A DNA stretch of 64,000 nt from Misgurnus anguillicaudatus (GCF_027580225.2 NC_073354.2:5866001-5930000); one strand, 5' to 3'; shown: positions 47,811 to 59,485, counted from the first letter of the stretch. The notes: generated by a model not told the origin, from the sequence alone. Translations and numbers: made by a program.

Positions 47811-49707
47811 AGATTAGAACCAACGGATAATTAGAAAAAAAAGGTGATTAGAACCAACTAATGATATAACCAATGGGTGATTAGAACCTATGGCCGTTTA
47901 GAACCAGCCGGCGATTAGAACCAACAAGTGATTAGAACCAATGGCAGATGAAAACTAACGGACGATTAAAACCAACTAATATTATAACTACCGGTGATTA
48001 CAACCATTGGGTGATTACAACCAACAAGGGATTAGAACCAACTAATGATTAGAACCAACAGGTGAATAGAACCATCAGGGGATTAGAACCAACAAGTGAT
48101 TAGAACCAATGGGCGATTATAACCAACAAGTGATAAGAACCAATGGGCGATTATAACCAACAGGTAATTATAACCATCAGGGGATTAGAACCAACAAGTG
48201 ATTAAAACCATTGGGCGATTAAAACCAACGGACGATTAAAACCAACAAATGATAATAACTACCAGTTATTAGAACCATCGGGGGATTAGAACCAACAAGT
48301 GATTAGAACCAACTAATGATTAGAACCAAAAGATGTGAGTAGAAACAAGTGGCGTTTAGAACCATCAGGGGATTAGAACCAACAAGGGATTAGAACCAAC
48401 AAGTGATTAGAACCAACTAATGATTAGAACCAATGGGCGATTAAAACCATCAGGGGATAAGAACCAACAAGTGATTAGAACCAATGGGCAATTAAAACCA
48501 ACGGACGATTAAAACCAAAAAATGATAATAACTACCAGTAATTAGAACCATCGGGAGATTAGAACCAACAAGTGATTAGAACCAACTAATGATTAGAACC
48601 AATGGGTGAATAGAACCAATGGGTGATTAGAACCAGCAGGCGATTAGAACCAAGGGGCAATTAGAACCATCAGAGGATTAGAACCAATGGGCGATTAAAA
48701 CCATCAGGGGATTAGAACCAACAAGTGATTAGAACCAACGGACGATTAAAACCAACAAATGATTATAACTATCAGTGATTAGAACCTTTGGGGGATTAGA
48801 ACCAACAAGTGATTAGAACCAACTAATGATTAGAACCAACTAATGATTAGAACCAACGGGTGAATAGAACCAATGGGTGATTAGAACCAGCAGGCGATTA
48901 GAACCAAGGGGTGATTAGAACCATCAGGGGATTAGAACCAACAAGTGATTAGAACAAATGAGCGATTAAAACCATCAGGGGATTAGAACCAACAAGTGAT
49001 TAGAACCAACTAATGATTAGAACCAACGGGTGAATAGAACCAATGGGTGATTAGAACCAGCAGGCAGTTAGAACCAAGTGGCGATTAGAACCATCAGGGG
49101 ATTAAAACCAACAAGTGATTAGAACCAACTAATGATTATAACCAACAGGTGAATAGAACCAATGGGTGATTTAGAACCTACGGCCGATTAGGACCGGTGG
49201 GCGATAAGAACCAGTGGCCGATTAGAACCAACGGGTGATTATAACCATCAGGGGATTAGAACCAGCTAAGGATTATAACCAACGGGTAAATAGAACTAAC
49301 AGTCAATTATAACCAACAACATTTAGAACCAGCAGGCGATAAGAACAAACTAATGATTATAACCAACAGGTGATTTTAACAATCAGAGGATTAGAACCAA
49401 CAGGTGATTATAACCAGCAGGCAATTATAACCAGCGGGTGATTGTGATTAGAACCAACTAATGATTTTAACCAACGGGTGATTAAAACCAGCGAATGATT
49501 ATAACCAACAGGTAATTATAACCATCAGGGGATTAGAACCAACAGGTGATTATAACCAATGGGTAATTAAAACCAACAAGTGATTATAACCAATGGCAAT
49601 TAGAAACAGCCAGGCGATTAGAACCAGGGGGCGATTAGAACTAAATAATGATTATAACCAGCGGACGATTATACCCAGCGGGCGATTAGAACCAACAGGT
49701 GATTAGA
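47811..49707 (+). repeat. arid1b: Minisatellite, 17-bp unit GATTAGAACCAACAAGT, ~110 copies
   Basis: The array spans about 1.9 kb with near-constant 17-bp spacing. GATTAGAACCA is most conserved; the last six bases vary (ACAAGT, ACTAAT, ATGGGC, TCAGGG, ACGGAC, GCAGGC). Larger combinations of variants recur, for example the CAAGT unit followed by the CTAAT unit, suggesting growth in multi-unit blocks. About a dozen units include ACTAAT, which in RNA reads ACUAAU. It is transcribed within the arid1b pre-mRNA, as it lies between exons 47531-47701 and 55036-55378. No protein is encoded. Confidence 0.96.
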
Positions 49708-50282
49708 TATTAGATATATGAATTAAATTAAAATATAACTGTGAAAAGTTCACATAAAGAATAAAATAAATCGCATTCATAATATAAATGCATTCATAGC
49801 ATGATAGATTTGGGAGAGGAATAGATCATCAGTCATGTTATTTTTAATCTCAAATCACATTCATACCACGTCATGGTTTGTCTTGATTGGTGCGAAAATA
49901 TGTGACGCCTACATGTTTAAAAAAGTAAATGATTTTCATTTCTGAGGGAACATTTCTTTGAAATGTCTCTTGTTGATTCAGCTGTGTATGTGTGTGTGCC
50001 GTGTGTCGAAGAGTCCATTAACAGACCCCAGCAGTAATTCATCAGAAATGTTATGGCATGCTGGTGAAATAAATGAACGGCTGCTAAGCGTGCCTTTATA
50101 ATGTTGTGGCCTCCGCTCTGTCTGATTGATAGTCCCTGTTGCCTTGTACTCACTCACATGACTGACAGCCGACAACAGCAATGAATCCTTCTGCTGATAC
50201 TCACTGACCTATAGCAGCAGTCCAGCACCGAAGACTTGCAAAGGTTGATTGGATATTAATTTACATAAATTTTTAATCTTCA

Positions 50283-50483
50283 TTTAGAGTCCTTTGAAAC
50301 TGCAATTTTAAACTACATTAAAACTGTTCAGTGTTGGGGACCATTAAAATGAGAAAAATCATGGAATGTTTTCCTCAAAAAACATAATTTCTTTTTGACT
50401 GAACAAAGAAAGTCATCAACATTTTGGATGACATGGTGGTGAGAAAATTATCTGGATTTTTCTTAAGAAAATTGACTAATCCT
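50283..50483. mobile_element. Half copy of the TTAA-flanked fold-back family
   Basis: It matches the right half of 25545-26403 (TTTAGAGTCCTTTGAAACTG, GAACAAAGAAAGTCATCAAC) and ends GACTAATCCT before TTAA at 50484-50487. The left half is missing. Confidence 0.82.
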
Positions 50484-51451
50484 TTAAGGGTGTTTGAAAC
50501 AAGGTGAGGTATGCACATCATTTTAACTTCCAATAGTCATCACGTTGCGTTCCTGTGCCTCAAACCCATCATCTATGCATCGCTCCAGGCGTTGTCAGTA
50601 AAGCAGCCACCTGTATCCTGGAGATTCATGGCACCTTTCCCACTTTTTTTACCCGAGGGAATTTTGGGATTAACAGGTTTGGAGAAAAGTCACCACAGAG
50701 AGTCTGACAGTGGTGTACAGCATCTCTATGTAATTGGCATTGCTCCAGGTCCATGTCGACATTCTGGCAGGCAGCAGCGTTCCTCCTCCCCACCGTGAAG
50801 GAGCTTGTTAAGGGTCTCGATTCAGTGTAACTACAAAACTGGGCCAAAAAAAGCCAGCACCCCCCGCCCCCTTCCTACTCAACCTGCTTCATGTGATTTT
50901 GAAATACATTTTTACTTCTTTTTTGTGCTGGGAAAGAGAAAAACATGCCAAGACTCTCTGATTTCCACGGGGGACTCTTGAAATTTGAATGAGCCAGAGA
51001 TCTTTGGGTTTGGATGGCTTTAGGAGTGGAAATCCCAGTTCTAATTGTGACTGAAATTGTGCCTGGCAAAGTCCTCCTGCCAACCAGCAACTTGGGCACG
51101 ATTAAATTTATGCCTATTATGCACATCAGTGCGCTAGACGAAACTCCACACGGCGAACGCGATGGCTCGTCCCCAGAGAAACTCAACGTCCAGTGGGTGT
51201 CAACCTGAATGTCCTCAGATGAACTTGAAAGTTGTCTGTTTATTTCCGCATTAGATATACAGAAAATCCATTCGGATAAAACTCTCCCACATGAAGATCT
51301 GATTATAAAGGAGGGGAAAATATTTTTAAATAATTATTGTCACATTATTTTAACGTTTTTAGTTTTTATTGAGCAGGTGAAGTCAGTATTTGTATCACAA
51401 ACATACTTTGGGATCGTAATCTTGTCAATTTAAAAGTATTATAAAAAAATA

Positions 51452-51545
51452 TGTGACCCTGGACCACAAACCCAGTCATAAGTAGCACAGGTATATTTGT
51501 AGAAACAGCCAACAATACATTGATTGGAAATTATTATACATTTTA
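51452..51545 (+). repeat. Fragment of the ACCCTGGACCACAAA repeat family
   Basis: It contains TGTGACCCTGGACCACAAAC, GTCATAAGTAGCACAGG and AGCCAACAATACATTGAT, shared with the element at 43250-43830. Confidence 0.7.
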
Positions 51546-51959
51546 CAATGTGTGTATATATATAAAGTAAAGTTGTCACACCAAAGCTCCAAAAGTATCA
51601 ACAATGTATTTAATTAAAGACTTTCCCATAGTGTGTTACGTTTCGAGCACGCATGCTCTTTATTTTAAAGTCGGTAATTTAATTTTAAAACGAATTGTGG
51701 TATACGTTATTAATTTTTTACCTCTGTCAACGACCATATTACCATAACTAAATCACAGTTTCTGTGTTCATCATGAGTTAAGATGCTTCTTGTCTAACAT
51801 AAAACCATCATCAAAAAGGAGAATCGGATCATAACCTTATATAACTCAATAGTATACACTTTTGATGTTAAAAACTACTATCATGATTTACTAAAGACAC
51901 GCAGTGAAAAATTAGCGCAGAAAACACGTGGACATTGTTATTTTTGCGACTGACCTTAG

Positions 51960-52691
51960 AGGCCGTTTACACTTGGCATTAACATGCATTTTCGTCGATG
52001 AGATCACAAGTGGACGACGTTAATGCCAGGTGTAAACGGTGTTCAAAACGTTTTGAGCTTGTCTACTTTCGACCACTTTCAACCACTTTCAGAGGTAGTC
52101 AAAAACCCTTTCGATCAGATTGCTTTTGTAGTGTAAACGCACATGTGGTTGAATGTGTTCGAACAGCCACACGCGACCACCTTCTATCTGCCCATTTATC
52201 TAATCTGAGGTAGGCCTACTGAACACAATGTTTTACGTCTTTTCTGACTTCTGGCGCGAACACATGGCGAACAGCGCTATTTTTAGCCTTTCATTGATAA
52301 AACTAAAGCGGCTGATCTCTGCAGTTTCATTTTGAAAGCATGAGAAAGTTGCGCAATCTTATTTCATCAATTGCGCTGAAAATTCAGAGAAAGCTCTAAC
52401 ATATACATGTTAAAAACACTGCAGTGCTAAACAAGCAGTGGACTCCGACATAATATTAGTTTGCGTCCATATAAACTCATAATTACTCCCGCTCGTGTTT
52501 AAATGACAGCGGAGAGACTCGCCCATCGTCTCGACAGACCACCCCCTCACAGTATTCAGGACAGAAGAGGTCGAAAGTGGACAAAAGAGATGGATTTTAA
52601 TACCAGGTGTAAACGTGATGTGTCCCTCTCGTCCACTTGTGATCCAATTGACGAAAACACATCTTAATACCAAATTGTAAAAAGCCCCTTA
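51960..52691. mobile_element. Non-autonomous element with TTTACACTTGGCATTAA end (~730 bp)
   Basis: Left GGCCGTTTACACTTGGCATT is mirrored by right TTAATACCAAATTGTAAAAAG. Further inward, GATCACAAGTGGACGA and its complement TCGTCCACTTGTGATC form a stronger inverted pair. AGGTGTAAACG occurs on both sides. No gene. Confidence 0.72.
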
Positions 52692-52902
52692 TTGTATATG
52701 CATTTGTAGGAGTTTCCCTTTCAGACACAAAATTTATGGGAGTATTTACAATACAATTAACTAAGGTTTGTGCTTGTCAGTTTTCTGGCAAGTTTGGCCA
52801 TATGTAACGGCCAAAAAATGTCTCAAACAATTTTGTGCTGCTCTTGGTAGATTTTGTTGGTCATTTTGAAAAATGAGATTTTAGCACCTTTGTACTTTGG
52901 GG

Positions 52903-53109
52903 CTGTTTATACCTGGAATTAAAATGCGTTTTGGTCAATCGGATCACAAGTGGACAAGAGAGACACATTCACATTTACACCTAGTATTTAAATCCATGTC
53001 TTTTGCCACTTTCAACCGCTTCTGTCCTGATTTTCTGAGGGGATGGTCTGTGAATGAGTCCCTGCTTTCGTTTAAACATGAGCAGGAGGAGGGGTTTAAA
53101 ATGCCGTAA
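52903..53109. repeat. Half copy of the 51960-52691 family
   Basis: GGCTGTTTATACCTGGAATT, GGATCACAAGTGGACAAGAG and TTTACACCTAGTATTTAAAT match one arm of the preceding element; the other arm is absent. Confidence 0.68.
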
Positions 53110-53350
53110 ACTAATTTTAGGTCAGAGTCAACTGCTTGTGTTGCTTGTAAACCTGTAAAAAATGGAAAATTTCTTTAAGCAATTGATGAAATAAACTCGC
53201 ACAACTTTCCAACGCTCACAAAATTAAAAAAAAAGTGTAATTTGTCCCATAATTATCTAAAATATATCATATTTCACAGAAAACCATAGTAATTAATAAC
53301 ATAGATAACATGATAAAAAAATCATAGATGTCCTGCGTTGATTACATGTA

Positions 53351-53520
53351 TACACAGGGCCATAATTTCCACTGGGGACATGGGGGACCTGTCCCCCCAC
53401 TTTTCAAAATCCTTTTTGCGTGTCCCCTCCAGTTTTAAAGTCCCTATCGTGTCCACTTCAGTATCAAAGTCCCTTTCGTGTCCCCTCCAGTTTCAAAGTC
53501 ATTTGTCATGATATTTTAAG
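53351..53520 (+). repeat. Short tandem repeat of GTGTCCCCTCCAGTTTTAAAG (~30 bp, three copies)
   Basis: Following CTGGGGACATGGGGGACCTG, a unit with CGTGTCC and TCAAAGTCCC recurs at about 53418, 53448 and 53477. The region appears to be an interspersed repeat with internal tandem growth. Confidence 0.65.
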
Positions 53521-53700
53521 CGAACCACGTCACAAAGGAGCATGACTGCATTAACTTAATTATTTCCTGGATTTTTTTATCACCATAGTCCCTAAACGTA
53601 TGTAAACCCAGGAAATGGGATTCAAATCAAAAATATTTTCCCCATTTTGTGTACCCCCACTTCTCAAACCAAAGTTACAACCGTGTGTATACATGTATAT

Positions 53701-54380
53701 ACAGGGTTCCCACGGGTCCTTAAAATCCTTGAAAGTTTGTGAATCTTGGGGAAATAATTCAAGGCCCTGGGAAGTTTTTGAAAATATACATACATTAGAT
53801 ACAGGTAATTGAAAGTGTTTGAATCTATTTTCTGGGAAAAAAATCCATATTATTCCCTGTGTAGTGTAGGATAATATCATAAAAATTCTAGTGCTGAACT
53901 GTTCACTTTAAATGCTTGTATCTTCTTTATGCGAATGTTAATTCATACCAAAATGCTTTTTTGCATAGTTGTGTTTGACACATGAAAACGTCTCTGGTTA
54001 AGTATGTAACTGTTGTTCCCTGAGAAGGGAACGAGACGCTGCATCTCCCTTGTCATACTTCCTGCGTCCCTGTAACGCCATCTTCGGCAATATTTCAGAT
54101 AGCGATATACTTCCTGACACCTGCGTCACCCTGTCTTTGTCAATAAGCCTTACCATTGGTTGAATATGATATACACATTCAGATGCACTTACCCCTGGAG
54201 GTGTCACTGCAGTGACGCAGCATGAGTTCCCTCGAAAGGAAACTGTAACAATGTATCTTAAAAGGTAACACGATGTAACCTTGCTCTCACTTGAAAAGGG
54301 TTCCCAACATTTAGTCCTTGAATTTGAGGGTATTGGACCAGGAAAGTTATTGGAAGGTAGCTAAGGTGTGGGAACCATGT
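53701..54380. mobile_element. Dispersed element, copy 2 (partner of 22617-23321)
   Basis: It begins ACAGGGTTCCCACGG and ends GTGTGGGAACCATGT, inverted repeats of about 12 bp. The interior is collinear with 22617-23321, including the near-palindrome TTCCCTGAGAAGGGAACGAG. Neither copy encodes protein. Confidence 0.8.
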
Positions 54381-55035
54381 ATATATTATGCAAAAACTAC
54401 ATGGATCATGATAGATGTATATGTGTAATGATGGCCATATCATCTATTAGGGATCCAATCAAATTCCTACGACTAAAATCCAGTCCTGCCCTACATTATT
54501 TTCCCCTAAAATTTCCAATGTACTGAGACATGCGTCACTAAGAGAGAGGGAAGTAAGACTAGATTTCTACATGTTCTAAATAACGGTGCTCATTCATTCA
54601 GGAACATTTACTCACTATTCTGAGGTATTGTGGGTGATTGCCCGGGAATGTCTGTGGTTTCTTCAGTGGTTTTGGTGATTAATGGCTCAAGTCAAAAGAG
54701 CACAATCCCCTTGCGCTCATATTTTGGTTTCTAGATATGACTCAGGTCCCTATTTTAAGCATAAGTGATTTTTTCTCATTTTGTACACCCTGAGAAAGTC
54801 TGGCTAAAAATAACAGCTGAACTACTTTGAAAATGAAAAGTGATGACAGACAGAGGACGAGTTACATGCCGTTTAATATTTACAGTCACGTTTCACTTAA
54901 ATGTATTAAGCAATACTTGCGCCTGCTTGTGTAAACAACACTGAAACTAAACTAAAATGAAAAGTTACCAAATTTACCCCCTTATTACATTGGCTTACTG
55001 TGCTAATGCGGACACTCCTCTCTTATCTCTTATAG

Positions 55036-55378
55036 GTAATTACCCACGGCCTCCTAACTATGGTGGGACACCTGGTGCCAACTACAGTGGCCCCGGCCCA
55101 GGTATGGGCAACAGTCTTGGCATGAATGCCAGCAGTCCGATGCACGGGCAGGGTCCAGGGCAGCCATGCGGTTCCATGACCACGGCTCGAGGACCAGGAC
55201 ACTCAGCTGGAGGTCGACCGTACCCGGCAGGCTCCAGCAATGTGGCTCCAACCTCTCCTAACATGCCTCAATCTGCTGGCCCAGGGATGGGTCCACCTCC
55301 ACCCAACGTTAGCCGCAAACCGCACGAGAGCGGCCCTCCGCCTGCCCAGCAGAACCCAGCACCTTCGGGCCAGGCCAG
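55036..55378 (+). CDS. arid1b: arid1b exon (113 codons plus split codons)
   Basis: Acceptor CTTATAG, donor GTAAAT. GT completes a Gly codon from 47701; the peptide starts NYPRPPNYGGTPGANYSGPG and continues with MHGQGPGQPCG, then GPGMGPPPPNVSRKP. These match ARID1B (SYSGPGPGMG, MHGQGPSQPCG, GPGMGPPMPTVNRK). After that, vertebrate ARID1B has an Ala-rich helix-like stretch; here it is shorter and Pro-rich (SGPPPAQQNPAPSGQ). It ends with AG, phase 2, which either the exon at 57447 or the one at 61152 can complete with G to give Arg. No folded domain is visible; this is the disordered N-terminal region of the BAF subunit. Confidence 0.96.
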
Positions 55379-55726
55379 GTAAATTACAGCTTTAATTATG
55401 TTTTCCAAAAGTCCCATGTAGCTCCCTGCTTCATCACACCAAGATGTTTTCTGTTATCTAGATTGCATAGGTGGTTAAAGATGACAAGTTGACTCGTATT
55501 TGCACAAATAAAAAGATATTAAAAACAGCAAACAGCTTAACAGCAAAGTGCAAATTATTTAAACTGTAGGGAAATCTGGCAAGAATTAAAACGCACAATC
55601 TGTGTTTATAGTTGTACACACTTAAAGAAATTAATAATACTTTAGATGAATTCATATCGCTGAGATGTTTTATTCTACATAGGGTGGTTTGCCCAGTCAA
55701 GGGCTCTGTTTCATCTAGTGAACTAA

Positions 55727-56093
55727 AGGGGGTTGCACACCGGACGCGCAGCTCAGTACAACTCGGAGGTATCGTAAACCGGAAGTGCACATTAAATAGC
55801 GCGAGCTTTGTCAGATAGCGTCTACTTCAAAATGCAAAATATATGTTAGCAGCCAATGTTAACCGTTAATGATTTGGGACAAATATGATGTTATTTAATG
55901 TTAAGTGTAACATTAAATGTAAATGTGAGTGGCACTCTTTGGCGCGACAGGGATTTGAGCAACTTCCTGAGTCAAAGCTGGGCGGCGTGGACAGGCGCCA
56001 CCTGTCGGCGTCAGTGTGAGTATTTTCATAGAAAACAATGTTTTCGATTTTTTTAGAACGGCGCTGAGCTGCGCGTCTGGTGTGCGACCCCCT
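55727..56093. mobile_element. 367-bp MITE with TAA target duplication
   Basis: Left AGGGGGTTGCACACCGGACG and CGCAGCTCAG are mirrored by right CTGAGCTGCGCG and GTCTGGTGTGCGACCCCCT, inverted repeats of about 30 bp. TAA borders both sides (55724-55726 and 56094-56096), as in PIF/Harbinger-type insertion (three-base TWA sites). No gene. Confidence 0.88.
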
Positions 56094-56284
56094 TAAGACA
56101 GCAAGCTAACTAAAATGCTACTTTATATTTATAAAAATACAATAAATTCTATGTACATTTTAATACTTTAGTAATAAATATAATATTTTTATAATTATTT
56201 GAATTGGTTGTTTTATGATAGTTGTTTTATAACATGATTGACAGCTAGCATAAAACAAAGGGCCCTGTCCCAAATAGTCCACTT

Positions 56285-57213
56285 GATGTCCCATTTGTAA
56301 TTTTACATTTACATTTATGCATTTCACAATCGATTTTATCTAAAGTGACTTACCATGCATTACAAGGTATACTTTTTTATTACTATGTGTGTTCCCTGGG
56401 TTCGAACCATAGACTGTAAAAAATATGGACGAAGTGTCCGTGACATCACCCAAAGGTTTGTGAAAAGTTTTTTTGAATCCAATAGTAGTCAGCGGAGTTG
56501 ACGCGTCAGCGGATAACCGAAAACGTGTAAATGGCCAGGACGCGGGTAGAGCTGAGGTGGCTGGTTGCTGAAACCATGCCCGCCTAGCTCGATGGTAGTG
56601 ACAGCAGTGGAACTTCACCCGCCACTCAAGTGACGACGGCCTTAATTATTTCCCCGCCATTACCGATTTATCTCGTCAATTAAGAGAAAACATTTCCCTG
56701 CTAATGACGCTTTCTTGATGAGTTTTTATGGTAATCTGTAATTCCGCTCTTATCCATTAGATGGCGCTCTTATCCAATTTTTAAAAACTGAAGCAAAAAC
56801 TAATTTAACAACATTTTAAACTCTGTGTATGTTTTGATCATCGTTCTGAATCTGATCTCTAACAAAATTCCTTTACAAAAATGCAATTATTTCATCTTTT
56901 TGCTTAAAATTTTGTTTAATATAATTTAAAGGGATGAGTTACAAAAAATGTACCCTCCTCACAGTAGTCATGAAGGGCAAAATTAGCTATATAGACCAAA
57001 AACACATTTTGTACCAGACTGTAAACATTATTTCTGCTGTAAAGTTGGTCATTTTAATATGGCTGTATGGAAACTGACTCCCTTTTGAAGCCAGCCAATA
57101 GCAGCCAGTCCGTATTGGCTTCCTCAGAGAGATTGGAAGGTTGCCCCTCGGTTCGAACCCATGACCTTCTTTGCTATTAACTCAATCACTGAGTTATACA
57201 GGAGCACATTTTA
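56285..57213 (-). repeat. tRNA-derived SINE split by another element
   Basis: The two SINE pieces are 56285-56408 and 57160-57213. On the minus strand, the second piece gives an A box region (AACTCAGTGATTGAG) and leads to a B box (CATGGGTTCGAA). The pieces rejoin at GGTTCGAACC, which is present twice, around the inserted element. The tail is 3' of the head on the minus strand, with ACATTTACATTTA words on the + strand. Confidence 0.8.
56409..57149. mobile_element. Element inserted into the SINE B box, copy 2 (741 bp)
   Basis: It begins ATAGACTGTAAAAAATATGG and ends GGAAGGTTGCCCCTC, like 15938-16473. It is flanked by the 10-mer GGTTCGAACC on both sides (56399-56408 and 57150-57159), the target duplication within the SINE; because the 10-mer is itself a palindrome, the true duplication may be 8 or 9 bp. 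At 56650-56760 lies an extra block (CCATTACCGATTTATCTCG) similar to 59211-59240. Confidence 0.82.
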
Positions 57214-57446
57214 TGATTCAGAAGAATGCTTACGTGCCACTCTTTTGTGGCTGTTAAACACATTTTTGCTGAGCCTGCACTGGCGGGCCGCTAGCCGACA
57301 GTATACGCAGCATTACTTATCCAAAGTGTGACGGTCAGTATTTGGGACAGGGCCACACATCCTTTGAGTTGTCAGTTGGAATGAAAGTGAGAAAGCACCT
57401 TGGAGACTCATGTGCTCTTCCCCTGCTTCAGGCCTTCCTTTGCCAG

Positions 57447-57557
57447 GTCCCCCGTGTACCCCGGCCTGTGCGGGCCAGGGGTGCGACCGGCCTCCTTCCC
57501 CACCCCTCACCCTCACTACAGCTCTGGGCAGGGGCAGGCACACACTGAGCTGTATGG
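57447..57557 (+). CDS. arid1b: Probable arid1b cassette exon (111 nt, phase 2-2)
   Basis: A pyrimidine-rich tract (CCTTCCTTTGCCAG) precedes it and a GTAGGT donor follows. It enters with G, completing AG from 55378 to Arg, then reads SPVYPGLCGPGVRPASFP and TPHPHYSSGQGQAHTELYG without stops. It leaves with GG, which the G opening 61152 completes to Gly. So it joins its neighbours in frame, and the neighbours also join without it. The Gly/Pro/Ser/Tyr/Gln content fits the surrounding protein. I do not recognise the peptide in ARID1B, so it may be a fish-specific or rarely annotated optional exon. The only contrary point is the absence of remembered homologues; transcript data would decide. Confidence 0.66.
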
Positions 57558-58239
57558 GTAGGTTTAAACTCTGACCCCTGCGGCCTGCTGTGATTGGCTG
57601 GATGGCTTTACTCTGCTTGAAAATGTATACTTACACACAGTGTCTGCGTCAGCCTTTTCTTTCTCCTTCAGTGTACCCGTTTTACTCCAAGCATTAAATA
57701 CAGGAAGGATACTTTTTGTTATACTTTACACGGATGGCTCAGTTTTGTGCTGTTTTTAGTTCATATTCAGAGCTGCTGTCAGCGTTTACACAAATTTTAT
57801 TGCTTTATTGAGAATTGTGATCGTCAGATAAACACTGACAACCCATCAAAATAAAGGTTCATTGAATGTAATGTATTTGACAGAAATCTTATGCCACCAC
57901 CACCACCAGACTTGTTGTTTTAGAAGTTTTGATGTCCATCCATATTTATTTTTCAATCTATTTTATTAAGATACAAACAGAAGATACAGGAAATATGTAC
58001 ACAAAATTAAAAAAAAATCAATTTTCAGGACTAAATGTCGTCTTTAGGCATTATCAGTGTTTAGTGTGACCTCTCTTGGCACTAAACACATCTTGAGCGT
58101 TTTTGAACAGAATAAAGTAAAAAGACAAATTTCTTTAAAATTAGAAATTAGGATTTAATTTTATTTAGGTTTTAGAGATCCTGCAGTTACCTGCACTTGA
58201 CACATCAGTTTACATTTTTTACAGTTTTTGAGATGGTTC

Positions 58240-59011
58240 TCACTGCAGAACACAACATCCAGGGGGCGGGGTTAAATCTAGATCCAACCCCTCCCACTTT
58301 ATATACTTTGTTCCGCGCAAATGAACCAATATATTTGCTCTTATCAATTTAAGTGTACGTTTGGTTAATAATATAGTCGAGAAAGATTCATAATTTAGAA
58401 AGTATCACAGTTAGGTGGAAGGGGAGGTAAGGACACGTTCCCGACATTGTGATATCACTAAAGGGATTTATTTGTACATTATTACACAGCTATTCCTATA
58501 CTTATTTGATATCTTTTATTAGCAAATTAAATAAAAGACCATCTACGAGGGAAACCTGTTTCCTAATGGCTGTAAGCAAAGACATGTTAAAACAAGTTCA
58601 AAGTCCATACAAGATAAACATTCAATTTATTAGTTTCTAAATAACATGCCATAGCCTATTTTAATAATTATGCATATTTATACTGTATCCATTCATAGGT
58701 CTTAAACTGCATGTGGTAAGATTACTTGTAGTAGGCTTACCCGAAATGTTTTACTCCAAAACATTATAGCAAAAAACTTACATTTCACCCTAAAGGCACT
58801 ACTTTTATTGTAGTCATAAGTAAAGTTCGGTTTTATGTCAATAGAATAACTTAATTTAGTTACGACTTAATGCGGAAATGGTAACGCAGCAACACGTCTA
58901 TGACGTGTCTTGTGGTAAAACTGCCGACCAATGGGATCTCTGGATCTGGATCCAGCTTCGCCCCTGGATCTGAATCCAACCCCGCCGCCTGGATGTCATG
59001 TTCTGCAGTGA
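58240..59011. mobile_element. Non-autonomous element with CTCACTGCAGAACA ends (~770 bp)
   Basis: Left CTCACTGCAGAACACAACAT and CCAGGGGGCGGGGTT are mirrored by right AACCCCGCCGCCTGG and ATGTCATGTTCTGCAGTGAG. Further inside, ATCTAGATCCAACCCC and CTGGATCTGAATCC continue the inversion. The middle is AT-rich with no recognisable gene. Confidence 0.8.
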
Positions 59012-59244
59012 GGTGCTACTGCAGTTTTTAATACTATATACACATTTCCAGTATTTTCTGGATGTATTCTATTTAAGAGACTGAGAAACAATTATATATC
59101 ATCATTATAACATTACAAACACAACACATCTAATTCTGGCATGGTGGCCTAAGACTTTTGCACAGTACTGTTTAATACTTTTGTATAGTAAAATAAGTAC
59201 CTTTAACTGTTTTCCCACCATTGACGGGTTATCTCGTAAATTAA

Positions 59245-59481
59245 AGGCGGAGGGCACAATGTTTGAAAAACGCTTTGGAAAAGGAGACGGGCCGACTACC
59301 AAAACACACTTATAGCCAATCAGCAGTAAGGAGCGTGTCTACTAACCGACATCCTTTCCGGGTTGCGTATGTGTGGGGCGGGTCTTTTAAAAGAAGGTCC
59401 AGATTCTATTGGGGTAGGGGCGTGTTTGTTTAGGTGATTTCAAATATCAACATTTGCTTTCAAACATCATGGACTCCGCCT
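59245..59481. mobile_element. TTAA-flanked short element (237 bp)
   Basis: AGGCGGAG at the left and CTCCGCCT at the right are bordered by TTAA (59241-59244 and 59482-59485). Inside are AGACGGGCCGACTAC and GGGGCGGGTC words. No gene. Confidence 0.62.
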
Positions 59482-59485
59482 TTAA

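Larger units (their letters stand above)
47702..55035 (+). other. arid1b: 7.3-kb arid1b intron
   Basis: GTAAAA to TTATAG. It contains a minisatellite and several elements listed separately. 49708-50282, 50488-51451, 51546-51959, 52692-52902 and 54381-55035 show no supported feature. 50500-51200 reads as less repetitive intron, with frames on both strands but none resembling a known protein. Confidence 0.85.

Noticed and set aside
47811..49707. CRISPR-like array
   Set aside because: Units are contiguous with no unique spacers, the sequence lies in a eukaryotic intron, and no cas genes exist. It is a minisatellite.
57313..57548. Frames on either strand overlapping the cassette exon (76 and 68 codons)
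   Set aside because: The frame that fits splice phase on both sides is a different one, and these two show no family resemblance.
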